From positions 1 to 23,856 of the forward strand of contig JBILVB010000044.1 in NCBI GenBank assembly GCA_044370695.1: a stretch of DNA of 23,856 nucleotides, read 5' to 3'. Below are positions 12,027 to 19,134 of the stretch, in pieces. Each line of letters opens with the position of its first letter. Within the stretch, counting starts at the first letter, position 1. Position numbers and translations under genes: made by a program. The stretch is from JBEIFW01 sp044370695. GTDB lineage: Bacteria > Actinomycetota > Acidimicrobiia > Acidimicrobiales > Ilumatobacteraceae. The notes under the pieces were generated by a model. It saw only the letters and a list, made by a program, of their open reading frames with translations, was not told the DNA's origin and searched no databases.

Positions 12027-13229
12027 ATGGAGTTCCGTCGGATCACCAACCTGCCCCCGTACGTGTTCACGATCATCAACAACCTGAAGATCGAGGCACG
12101 CCGCGCCGGGGTGGACGTGATCGACCTCGGCTTCGGGAACCCGGATCTCCCCTCGCCGCAGATCGCGGTCGACAAGCTCGCTGAGGCCGCCCAGATCGCC
12201 CGCAACCACCGGTATTCGCTCTCGCGCGGGCTGCCCAAGCTTCGTGAAGCGGTCGCTGCGCTCTACGCCCGCAAGTGGGGCGTCGAACTCGACCCCGAGG
12301 TCGAGATCACCAACGCGATCGGCTCCAAGGAGGCCTTCAGCCATCTGATGTGGGTGCTGCTGCAGTCGGGCGACGCGGCGATCGTGCCCTCGCCGAGCTA
12401 CCCGATCCACATCTACGGGCCGCTGTTCGCCGGTGCCGATCTGCGCCAGGTACCGATGCGGGCCATGAGCGATCCACGCTCCGCGGATTTCGCCGGCGAC
12501 TTCTTCGACTCGCTCGACAACGCCTGGAACGTCGGGTGGCCCAAGCCCCGGGTGCTCGTGATCTCGTTCCCGCACAACCCGACCGGTGCGTGCGTCGACC
12601 TCGCGTTCATGCAGCGGGTCGTCGACTTCTGCCGGGAGCGGGAGATGATCTGCGTGCACGACTTCGCATACGCCGACGTCGGCTTCGACGGCTACCGGCC
12701 GCCGTCGATCCTGCAGGCCGAGGGGGCCAAGGAGTGTGCGGTCGAGCTGTACTCGCTCACCAAGAGCTTCTCGATGGCCGGCTGGCGCTGCGCGTTCATG
12801 GTGGGCAACCGCGACGTCGTCGGCGCGCTGGTCAAGCTGAAGAGCTACCTCGACTACGGCACGTTCCAGCCCATCCAGATCGCCGCCACCGTCACGATGA
12901 ACGAGGCGTCCGACTACCCCGAGCACATCTGCGCGGCGTACCAGAGCCGGCGTGACGCTCTCGTCGACGGCCTGGGTCGGATCGGATGGGACATCCCCAA
13001 GCCGCGCGGGACGATGTTCGTCTGGGCCCCGATCCCGGAGCCGTACCGGGAGATGGGTTCGGTCGAGTTCGCGTCGCACATGGTCCGCGAGTGCGAAGTG
13101 GCCACCTCGCCCGGCGAGGGCTTCGGCCCCGGCGGCGACGGATTCGTCCGGTTCGCGTTGATCGAGAACGAGCAGCGCATCGCCCAGGCCGTGCGCAATC
13201 TGCGCCGGGGCCTCGTCAAGCTGTCCTGA
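12027..13229 (+). CDS. alaC: Pyridoxal phosphate-dependent aminotransferase, AlaC-like
   Basis: A 400-residue class I/II aminotransferase that resembles E. coli AlaC along its length: RITNLPPYVF at the start, IGSKEAFSHLM, SPSYPIHIYG, FPHNPTGACV, SLTKSFSMAGWR, KSYLDYGTFQPIQ, and SPGEGFG with VRFALIENEQRI near the end. The PLP Schiff-base lysine is K246; D212 and Y215 (HDFAYAD) contact the cofactor. AlaC makes alanine from pyruvate and glutamate. Proteins of this type have also been annotated as LL-DAP or other aminotransferases, so the substrate is not certain. It is followed 80 bases later by an ACT-domain protein with its own promoter, a pairing suggestive of amino-acid sensing. Confidence 0.87.
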   Translation: MEFRRITNLPPYVFTIINNLKIEARRAGVDVIDLGFGNPDLPSPQIAVDKLAEAAQIARNHRYSLSRGLPKLREAVAALYARKWGVELDPEVEITNAIGSKEAFSHLMWVLLQSGDAAIVPSPSYPIHIYGPLFAGADLRQVPMRAMSDPRSADFAGDFFDSLDNAWNVGWPKPRVLVISFPHNPTGACVDLAFMQRVVDFCREREMICVHDFAYADVGFDGYRPPSILQAEGAKECAVELYSLTKSFSMAGWRCAFMVGNRDVVGALVKLKSYLDYGTFQPIQIAATVTMNEASDYPEHICAAYQSRRDALVDGLGRIGWDIPKPRGTMFVWAPIPEPYREMGSVEFASHMVRECEVATSPGEGFGPGGDGFVRFALIENEQRIAQAVRNLRRGLVKLS

Positions 13230-13297
13230 CGGTCGGCGCCGCCCAGCGTTCTCGATCCCGTCACGATTCCGACCGATCGCCGGAACACGAGCCCGGG

Positions 13298-13303
13298 TAC
13301 CGT
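13298..13303 (+). promoter_or_regulatory. -10 element TACCGT of the ACT-domain gene
   Basis: TACCGT ends six bases before the GTG at 13310, as at 573 and 15885. It fixes an otherwise ambiguous start. Confidence 0.6.
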
Positions 13304-13309
13304 CGAGGC

Positions 13310-13942
13310 GTGCAGCGTCATGTCGTGCGGGTGTGGCTCCCGGACCGTCCCGGTGCGCTCGGCCACGTGGCGAGCCGCATCGGTGCGGTCGGCGGCGACG
13401 TCGAAGGGATCGAGATCCTCGAGCGTGGCGCCGGACGGGCGATCGACGAACTCGTGGTCGCGCTCGCCGACGACGCCCGCCTCCCGTTGCTGATCTCCGA
13501 GATCGGAGAGGTCGAGGGCGTCGACGTCGAGGAGGTGCGCCCGGTCGCCGGTGAGCACCCGGACGCGGTGCTCGCCGTGCTCGAGCTTGCGGTGCGAGTC
13601 GCCGAGGCGCCCGCCGGCGAGGTGCTCGACGTGGTCGTCCGCGGTCTGGCGAGCTACCTCGAGACGGACTGGGTCGTCGTGCTCGGCGGGTCGCAGGACC
13701 TGCTGGCCGCCGCGGGGGAGGCTCCGTCGGCGGCCTGGCTGGCGGCGTTCGTGGCCGGGGCGGCCCACCTGCCCGCCGGGACCGAGGCGGCGCCGTCCGA
13801 CCTCGCCTGGGCCTGTCTTGCCCGCCGGGGCTCGGCGTTGGTCCTCGGGCGCAAGGGGAGGCCGTTCCGGGCCCGCGAACGTGCGCTCGTGACCCGGATG
13901 GCCCGACTCGCCGATGCGCTCGGGGTGCCGGGGGCCTGCTGA
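13310..13942 (+). CDS. ACT-domain protein with a C-terminal GAF-like region
   Basis: A 210-residue protein. Residues 1-75 form an ACT domain (HVVRVWLPDRPGALGHVASRIGAVGGDVEGIEIL, then DELVVAL), the fold that binds amino acids for feedback control. Residues about 85-205 look like a degraded GAF domain, with WVVVLGG, a central helix, SALVLGRKGRPFRARERALV and a long final helix. There is no catalytic or DNA-binding motif. It may sense an amino acid and act through protein contact; the target is unknown. It sits downstream of the AlaC-like aminotransferase but has its own promoter element. Its stop is 14 bases from the convergent glpK stop. Confidence 0.72.
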   Translation: MQRHVVRVWLPDRPGALGHVASRIGAVGGDVEGIEILERGAGRAIDELVVALADDARLPLLISEIGEVEGVDVEEVRPVAGEHPDAVLAVLELAVRVAEAPAGEVLDVVVRGLASYLETDWVVVLGGSQDLLAAAGEAPSAAWLAAFVAGAAHLPAGTEAAPSDLAWACLARRGSALVLGRKGRPFRARERALVTRMARLADALGVPGAC

Positions 13943-13956
13943 ATCGGACGGGTCGG

Positions 13957-15435
13957 TCAGGCGTCGTCGGCCCACCGTCGGCTTCGGTCGACGGCACGGA
14001 GCCAGCGCCGGTGGTCGTCGTCGGCCCGGGTGCGGTCGCGGGCGGGTTCGACGCGCCGGTCGAGCCGCCAGGTGGCTGCCACCTCGGTGGTGGAGGCCCA
14101 GACACCCTCGGCGAGGCCGGCGAGGAACGCTGCGCCCAGCGCGGTCGTCTCCGAGACCGCGGGGCGGGCGACGGCCACCCCGAGCTGGTCGGCCTGGAGC
14201 TGCAGCAGCAGGTCCATGACGGCTGCGCCGCCGTCGACACGCAGCTCCCGCAGCGCGAGGCCGCCGGCCGACGCCATGGCGTCGACGACGTCGCGGGTCT
14301 GGAAGGCCATCGCCTCCACCACGGCTCGGGCCAGGTGGGCCCGAGTGGTGCCCCGGGTGATCCCGACGATCGTGCCGCGGGCGTACGGGTCCCACCACGG
14401 CGAGCCGAGACCGGTGAACGCCGGGACGACCACGACCCCGTCGGTTCGGTCGACCGAGGCGGCGAGCGGGCCGATCTCGGCCGCCGAGCCGATGACCCCG
14501 AGGCCGTCGCGCAGCCATTGGATCGCAGCGCCGGTGACGAAGATGGCGCCTTCGAGCGCATAGGCGAACGTGCCGTCGGCGAGTTCCCAGGCGACGGTGG
14601 TGAGCAGGCCCTCGACGGGGTCGGGGCAGCGGTCGCCGACGTTCATGAGCACGAAGCTGCCGGTGCCGTAGGTGTTCTTCGTCATGCCCGGCTCCAGGCA
14701 CGCCTGGCCGAACAGGGCGGCCTGTTGGTCGCCGGCGATGCCCGACACGGGGATCCCGGCGGGCACGCCGTCGCGTCCGGCGGTCAGCCCGAGACGTCCC
14801 GAGGAGGGCACGACGGCGGGCAGCGCCTCGACGGGCACCGAGAGGACTTGGCACAGCTCCTCGCTCCACCGGCGCTCGACGATGTCGTAGAGCATCGTCC
14901 GGCTGGCGTTCGACGGGTCGGTGGCGTGGACGGTCCCGCCGGTCAGGTTCCACACGAGCCACGAGTCGACGGTGCCCAGGGCGAGTGCGTCGTCGTGGCC
15001 GAGGTGGCCGTGGCGCATCAACCATTCGATCTTGGTCCCCGAGAAGTACGGATCGAGCACGAGACCGGTCCGGGATCGCACCAGGGGCAGCAGGCCCTCC
15101 GCGGCGAGTTCGTCGCAGCGCTCGGCGGTGCGCCGGTCCTGCCACACGATCGCCCGGTGGAGCGGGCGGCCGGTGTGCCGGTCCCAGGCGACGACGGTTT
15201 CGCGCTGGTTGGTGATCCCGATCGCGGCCGGTGGCTCGGGGAGGCGCCCGAGCACCTCGGTGAGCGTCGCCCGGGTGACCGCCCAGATCTCGTCGGCGTC
15301 GTGCTCGACCCAGCCCGGCCGAGGGAAGTGCTGGGTGAACTCCCGGTAGCTCGAATCGACGACGGCACCCGAGTGGTCGACGGCGAGGGAGCGCACACCG
15401 GTGGTCCCGGCGTCGATGGCGACGACGAACGGCAT
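13957..15435 (-). CDS. glpK: Glycerol kinase
   Basis: A 492-residue FGGY kinase of normal glycerol kinase length. It phosphorylates glycerol to sn-glycerol-3-phosphate in the cytosol. Glycerol contacts known from E. coli GlpK are all present: R78 and E79 in GITNQRETVVAW, W98 in AIVWQDRRT, Y130 in DPYFSGTK, and the catalytic aspartate in SGIAGDQQAALFGQ. The ATP-domain motifs KNTYGTGSF and LRVDGGAAVMDLLLQ are intact. An oddity is the N-terminal phosphate loop, which reads DAGTTGVRS instead of the common DQGTTSSR. No glpF or glpD is adjacent. It converges on the ACT-domain gene. The ATG at 15435 has TAGCGT six bases upstream, a clear leaderless layout. Confidence 0.92.
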   Translation of the reverse strand: MPFVVAIDAGTTGVRSLAVDHSGAVVDSSYREFTQHFPRPGWVEHDADEIWAVTRATLTEVLGRLPEPPAAIGITNQRETVVAWDRHTGRPLHRAIVWQDRRTAERCDELAAEGLLPLVRSRTGLVLDPYFSGTKIEWLMRHGHLGHDDALALGTVDSWLVWNLTGGTVHATDPSNASRTMLYDIVERRWSEELCQVLSVPVEALPAVVPSSGRLGLTAGRDGVPAGIPVSGIAGDQQAALFGQACLEPGMTKNTYGTGSFVLMNVGDRCPDPVEGLLTTVAWELADGTFAYALEGAIFVTGAAIQWLRDGLGVIGSAAEIGPLAASVDRTDGVVVVPAFTGLGSPWWDPYARGTIVGITRGTTRAHLARAVVEAMAFQTRDVVDAMASAGGLALRELRVDGGAAVMDLLLQLQADQLGVAVARPAVSETTALGAAFLAGLAEGVWASTTEVAATWRLDRRVEPARDRTRADDDHRRWLRAVDRSRRWADDA

Positions 15436-15441
15436 GCCCGG

Positions 15442-15447
15442 ACGCTA
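15442..15447 (-). promoter_or_regulatory. -10 element TAGCGT of glpK
   Basis: On the minus strand TAGCGT ends six bases before the glpK ATG at 15435. It occupies most of the 17-base gap after the upstream gene's stop, so its -35 region would lie inside that gene. Confidence 0.6.
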
Positions 15448-15452
15448 AACGC

Positions 15453-15848
15453 TCAGCGACGCTTGCTCGGTGGGCGACCACCGCCGGTTCGCTTGGTGGG
15501 TGCCGGCCGGGATCGGGGGGCCGGGGTGTCGGAGGCGGTCGCCGAGCGCCGGCGGCCCGACCCGCTGCGACCGGAGGCGTCCCCCTCGGTCGCGCCACGA
15601 CCGGTCGCGCCACGACCGGTCGCGCCACGACCGGGGCGAAGGCCGCCGGGCGGGTTCCACCCGAACTTGACCAGGACGACCGAGATGGCGAGGTACACGA
15701 CGGCGCCGCCGACGCTGCCGAGGATCACCCCGGGCCCGTAGTCGTCGCGGGCGAAGAGGAACAACGCCGCGTTGAACAGCAGTAGGTAGACCGCGAACTG
15801 GCGCACCAGCCGCGGCCACGGAACGGGTCGGGTGCGGTCCCAGGCCAT
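15453..15848 (-). CDS. Small membrane protein with a basic repeat-bearing tail
   Basis: A 131-residue protein. Two hydrophobic helices occur near the N-terminus (FAVYLLLFNAALFLF and GVILGSVGGAVVYLAISVVLV), joined by a short RDDYGP loop. From FGWNPPGG on, the remaining half is a low-complexity arginine-, glycine-, serine- and proline-rich cytoplasmic tail that includes GRGAT three times, encoded by a perfect 15-base tandem repeat. I know no family for it. The ATG at 15848 is preferred over an in-frame GTG at 15854 because TAGACG ends six bases before the ATG and abuts the GTG. It lies 17 bases upstream of glpK on the same strand and is divergent from pfkA. Confidence 0.65.
   Translation of the reverse strand: MAWDRTRPVPWPRLVRQFAVYLLLFNAALFLFARDDYGPGVILGSVGGAVVYLAISVVLVKFGWNPPGGLRPGRGATGRGATGRGATEGDASGRSGSGRRRSATASDTPAPRSRPAPTKRTGGGRPPSKRR
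15587..15631. repeat. Perfect 15-base tandem repeat, three copies
   Basis: CGGTCGCGCCACGAC occurs at 15587-15601, 15602-15616 and 15617-15631 with no mismatch, inside the 3' half of the membrane-protein gene. Its length keeps the reading frame. Confidence 0.95.
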
Positions 15849-15854
15849 CGTCAC

Positions 15855-15860
15855 CGTCTA
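15855..15860 (-). promoter_or_regulatory. -10-like element TAGACG of the membrane protein
   Basis: On the minus strand TAGACG ends six bases before the ATG at 15848. The last base departs from TANNNT. It lies 12 bases from the pfkA -10 on the other strand. Confidence 0.4.
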
Positions 15861-15872
15861 GCACGGGCCCGG

Positions 15873-15878
15873 TACCGT
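15873..15878 (+). promoter_or_regulatory. -10 element TACCGT of pfkA
   Basis: TACCGT ends six bases before the pfkA ATG at 15885. The -35 region would fall in or beside the divergent membrane-protein start. Confidence 0.6.
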
Positions 15879-15884
15879 TGGGTC

Positions 15885-16919
15885 ATGCGGATCGGTGTCC
15901 TCACCGGCGGGGGCGACTGCCCGGGCCTCAATGCCGTCATCCGAGCGATCGTGCGCAAGGGCGAGTTCCACTACGGCGACGAGGTCGTCGGCTTCCTCGA
16001 TGCGTGGGACGGCGTGCTCGAGCGCCGGGTGATGCCGCTCGACGTGCGCTCGCTGCGCGGCATGCTCCCCCGGGGCGGGACGCTGCTCGGCACGCGGCGG
16101 GGGAGCCCGTTCGACCATCCCGAAGGGCCGGCGCAGGTGGCGGCCACGCTGGCCGAGATGGGCATCGAGGCCCTGATCGTCATCGGGGGCAACGGGTCGC
16201 TCACCGTGTCGTCGCTCCTGCACGAGCAGATCGGGTTGCAGGTCGTCGGGGTGCCCAAGACGATCGACAACGACATCGTCGGCACACAGGTCACCTTCGG
16301 CTTCCACACCGCCGTGCAGATCGCCACCGATGCGATCGACCGATTGCACACCACCGCCGAGAGCCACGACCGGGTGATGCTGGTCGAGGTGATGGGCCGT
16401 GAGGCGGGCTGGATCGCCACGTACGCCGGGATCGCCGGCGGCGCGACCCACATCCTGATCCCCGAGGTCCCCTTCGATCTCGACGAGGTGTGCGCGACGC
16501 TGCGCCGCCGTCACGAGCGCGGTCGGTACGCGTCGATCGTCGTGGTCGCCGAAGGTGCCGTCCCGGCACCCGGCACGCTGCCGATGCCCGAGAACGAGCG
16601 CGACGAGTTCGGCCACCTGCGCCTCGGAGGCATCGCCAACCGCATCGCGGGCGAGGTGGAGGCCCGTACGGGGTTCGACACCCGGGTGGTCCAACTCGGT
16701 CATGTGCAGCGGGGTGGGACGCCGAACGCCTACGACCGGGTGCTGGCGACCCGGTACGGGCTCGCCGCCGTGGACGCCGTGCACGCCGGGGCCTGGGGCG
16801 AGATGGTCGTGTTCCGCGAGCAGCAGATCGTGCGGGCGCCGCTGTCGGAAGCGGTCGGGCGGACGCGCACGGTCGACCTGTCGATCTACCGCGACGTGGC
16901 GGGCGTGTTCTTCGGCTGA
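15885..16919 (+). CDS. pfkA: 6-phosphofructokinase (group with lysine in the TIDND loop)
   Basis: A 344-residue PfkA-superfamily enzyme. It phosphorylates fructose 6-phosphate to the 1,6-bisphosphate. GVLTGGGDCPGLNAVIR (4-20) is the phosphoryl-donor loop, GTRRGSPF (69-76) the next, and PKTIDND (124-130) carries the catalytic aspartate D128. VMGREAGWIA and QLGHVQRGGTPNAYDR contribute the sugar-phosphate site. K125 replaces the glycine of E. coli-type ATP enzymes; G104 is retained, a combination seen in actinobacterial ATP-dependent PFKs. Position 103 is asparagine (IGGNGSL) where aspartate or glutamate is usual. The donor, ATP or PPi, is probably ATP but should be checked. Its stop is 10 bases from the convergent lipoprotein stop. 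Confidence 0.92.
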   Translation: MRIGVLTGGGDCPGLNAVIRAIVRKGEFHYGDEVVGFLDAWDGVLERRVMPLDVRSLRGMLPRGGTLLGTRRGSPFDHPEGPAQVAATLAEMGIEALIVIGGNGSLTVSSLLHEQIGLQVVGVPKTIDNDIVGTQVTFGFHTAVQIATDAIDRLHTTAESHDRVMLVEVMGREAGWIATYAGIAGGATHILIPEVPFDLDEVCATLRRRHERGRYASIVVVAEGAVPAPGTLPMPENERDEFGHLRLGGIANRIAGEVEARTGFDTRVVQLGHVQRGGTPNAYDRVLATRYGLAAVDAVHAGAWGEMVVFREQQIVRAPLSEAVGRTRTVDLSIYRDVAGVFFG

Positions 16920-16929
16920 TCGTCGCCGC

Positions 16930-17640
16930 TCATCCGCTCGTCGTGGTCGGTGCAGTGACCGCGGCCGTGGCGGTCGTCGTGGTCGTGGTCGGGCTCGGCA
17001 CGCTGGTCGGCGCCGGGGGGAACTCGGGCTGGCTCGACGGGTCGAGATCGGGGTACGCGGCCCGGGTCAGCGGTTCGCGCTGGAAGAAGCCGTCTCCGCG
17101 TGGCCATTCGCGCGCCTTGCCCTCGACGAGGAGCCGCACGGCGTCGACCCCGTCGATGCCGGTCGCCGTGAACACGACCTGGGCCACGGCCTTGCGCTGC
17201 GCATCGCCCTGGCTCTGATCGAACGTCGCGTCGAGGTCGACGGTGGCCACGCCGTCCTCACCCAGCCGGGCCGACCGCAGCCGGGTACCCGAGGGGACGG
17301 CGCTGCGCAACCGGCGGGCCTGTTCCTCGGCCGAGGGGCCGGCGAGCAGCGCAGCGAGCACGCCGGTGAGGCTCGGGGGCACCGCCCGGGGCGCCCCGGC
17401 CAACGTCTCTTTCGCTCGGGTCGAGCCGAGCAGGAACACCTGCGGGTCCCGGCCGGCCGACCCGGTGGCGCCGCCGGTCGCGGCGCCGAGCTCGGCGCGC
17501 TCGCCCGCCGGGACGTCGCGCGGCTGGTCGTCGGTCGGTACCCCGCAGGCGGCGAGGATCGACGCGCCGAGCGCCAGGGCGCCGAGGGTCGGAACGACCC
17601 GACCCCACCAGCGGGCGACCGCGCTGCGGGGAACGTTCAT
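16930..17640 (-). CDS. GerMN-domain lipoprotein, shortened LpqB-like
   Basis: A 236-residue secreted lipoprotein. The signal peptide (basic MNVPRSAVARWWGR, hydrophobic core, lipobox LAAC) places the acylated cysteine at residue 32. Residues about 65-190 form a GerMN domain (VFLLGSTRAKETLAG, PPSLTGVLAALLAGPS, VPSGTRLRSARLGEDGVATVDLDATF, VAQVVFTATGIDGVDAVRLLVEG). A proline- and threonine-rich tail ends the protein. Its ATG overlaps the sensor kinase stop (ATGA), reproducing mtrA-mtrB-lpqB gene order; LpqB in mycobacteria is far longer, with a second GerMN copy region and a beta-propeller, both absent here. LpqB modulates MtrB and affects division and envelope; a similar role is inferred. Confidence 0.8.
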   Translation of the reverse strand: MNVPRSAVARWWGRVVPTLGALALGASILAACGVPTDDQPRDVPAGERAELGAATGGATGSAGRDPQVFLLGSTRAKETLAGAPRAVPPSLTGVLAALLAGPSAEEQARRLRSAVPSGTRLRSARLGEDGVATVDLDATFDQSQGDAQRKAVAQVVFTATGIDGVDAVRLLVEGKAREWPRGDGFFQREPLTRAAYPDLDPSSQPEFPPAPTSVPSPTTTTTTATAAVTAPTTTSG

Positions 17641-19106
17641 GCCTCCTCCGCCGGGAGCTCGATCACGAATCGGGCGCCGGGTCTCCCGTCGGGTCGGTCC
17701 TCCACCCAGACCCGCCCGCCATGGAGCCGGACGTGCTCCTCGACGAGGGCGAGGCCGAGCCCGGCGCCCTCGCCGGCGCCGCGCTGGCCGGCCTGCGCAC
17801 CGCGGGCGAAGCGTTGGAAGACGAGCTGGCGCTCCTCGACAGGCACGCCAGGCCCGTCGTCCTCGACCGCGAGCAGGACGTGGCCGACCGGCTCGCCTTC
17901 GTCGGCGGGCACGTCGACCGACACCCGCACGCCGTCGCCACCGCCGTGGATGCGGGCGTTGTCGACGAGGTTGGCCACCGCACGGGCCAGGCGGCGCTTG
18001 TCGGCGTCGATGACGAGGCCCTCGGCCCGGTCCGACACCGTGACCGGGGTGCCCGGGAGGCTGGACACGGCGACGGCCTGGCACACGAACTCCCCGACGA
18101 GGAGCTCGTCGCGCACGAGCCGTACCGACCGGGCGTCGTAGCGGGAGATCTCGAGCAGGTCCTCCACGAGGCCCTGGAAGCGAGCGACGTCGGCGACGAG
18201 CAGGTCGAGCGCCGCCTGGGCCCGTTCGGGCAGGTCGTCACGTCGGGCCTGCATCACCTGGATCGAGGCCGACAGGGTCATGAGCGGGGAGCGCAGCTCG
18301 TGGCTCACGTCGGAGGTGAACCGGGCGTCGCGCTCGACGCGTTGTTGCAGTGCCGAGGCCATGTCGTTGAACGCTGCGGTCAGCCCGCGCAGGTCGATGT
18401 CGTCGGTGGGCTCGAGGCGGGTGTCGAGCCGCCCGCCGGCGATCGCCGAGGCCGCGGCGGCTGCGTCGGCGAGCGGACGCACGACCCGGCGCGACGACCA
18501 GAGCCCGAGCAGCATGCCGAGCGCCGTGGTGATGACGGCGGCGCCGATGAGCGACGCGCCGATCGACTGCAGGGTGTCGGAGATGTCGTCGAGCGGGACG
18601 ACCTCGTAGTACGTGCCGGCGACGGCCAGCAGGGGGATACCCACGGCGAGCACCGGCTTGCCGTTGAGCGAGTAGCGCATCCGGGCCGCTTCGCCGTCGT
18701 CGGCGACGCGTCGCTTGAGGCTGTCGGGCAGGATCGCCTGGGTGTACGCCGAGGACAGCGCCGTGCACGCCGAGCGGTAGCAGACCAGGGGGCGGGAGCC
18801 GCCGGGTAGGCCGAGGCCCGAGAGCAGTTCGGGTACGACGGAGGGGTCGGAGCGAAGGCCGTCTTGGACCTGCCGGGCGTTCACGTAGGCCTGGCGCACG
18901 ACGGCGGTCTCGCGCTGGCGGAGCAGGGTCGATCGGGTGAAGGCGAACGTGAACGCCGCCAGCAGGGTCGACAGCACGAACGCGCCGAGGGCGAAGGTGA
19001 GCACGACTCGGGATCGCAATCCGAGCCGGCCGAGCCGGAGACGATGACCGGCCCACGTCCGCAGCGCCGGCCAGCGTGCCGATCCGGCCCGGCGGACCGT
19101 TGCCAT
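17637..19106 (-). CDS. mtrB: Sensor histidine kinase MtrB-like
   Basis: A 489-residue membrane histidine kinase. Layout: cytoplasmic basic N-terminus, transmembrane helix about 33-57, extracytoplasmic sensor region 58-182, second helix about 183-203, HAMP (204-256), HisKA with the phospho-accepting H269 in FTSDVSHELRSPL, and HATPase with N-box RRLARAVANLVDNARIHGG, G1 VEDDGPGVP and G2 GEGAGLGLALVEEHVRLHGG. The sensor region has two cysteines, C109 and C114 (VCYRSAC), which could form a disulfide. In mycobacteria MtrB phosphorylates MtrA to control division and wall genes. The gene order and the RR sequence support orthology, though the sensor domain is too divergent to be sure. Start is ATG, 28 bases after the mtrA stop. 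Confidence 0.82.
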   Translation of the reverse strand: MATVRRAGSARWPALRTWAGHRLRLGRLGLRSRVVLTFALGAFVLSTLLAAFTFAFTRSTLLRQRETAVVRQAYVNARQVQDGLRSDPSVVPELLSGLGLPGGSRPLVCYRSACTALSSAYTQAILPDSLKRRVADDGEAARMRYSLNGKPVLAVGIPLLAVAGTYYEVVPLDDISDTLQSIGASLIGAAVITTALGMLLGLWSSRRVVRPLADAAAAASAIAGGRLDTRLEPTDDIDLRGLTAAFNDMASALQQRVERDARFTSDVSHELRSPLMTLSASIQVMQARRDDLPERAQAALDLLVADVARFQGLVEDLLEISRYDARSVRLVRDELLVGEFVCQAVAVSSLPGTPVTVSDRAEGLVIDADKRRLARAVANLVDNARIHGGGDGVRVSVDVPADEGEPVGHVLLAVEDDGPGVPVEERQLVFQRFARGAQAGQRGAGEGAGLGLALVEEHVRLHGGRVWVEDRPDGRPGARFVIELPAEEA

Positions 19107-19134
19107 CAGGCGCGGAACCGAACGGTCGCCGCGG

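Noticed and set aside
13934..13962. Possible hairpin between the ACT and glpK stop codons
   Set aside because: Only a five-base GCCTG/CAGGC pairing around a long loop is seen.
11454..14561. A minus-strand open frame of over 1,000 codons covering ppa and running far upstream
   Set aside because: Only the last 168 codons match a protein family. The upstream part is arginine- and proline-rich and lies antisense to the aminotransferase and ACT genes, as expected in GC-rich DNA with few stop codons.
12914..15628. A 904-codon minus-strand frame across the ACT, glpK and membrane genes
   Set aside because: It is out of frame with glpK, which has complete motifs in its own frame; the long frame is a composition artefact.
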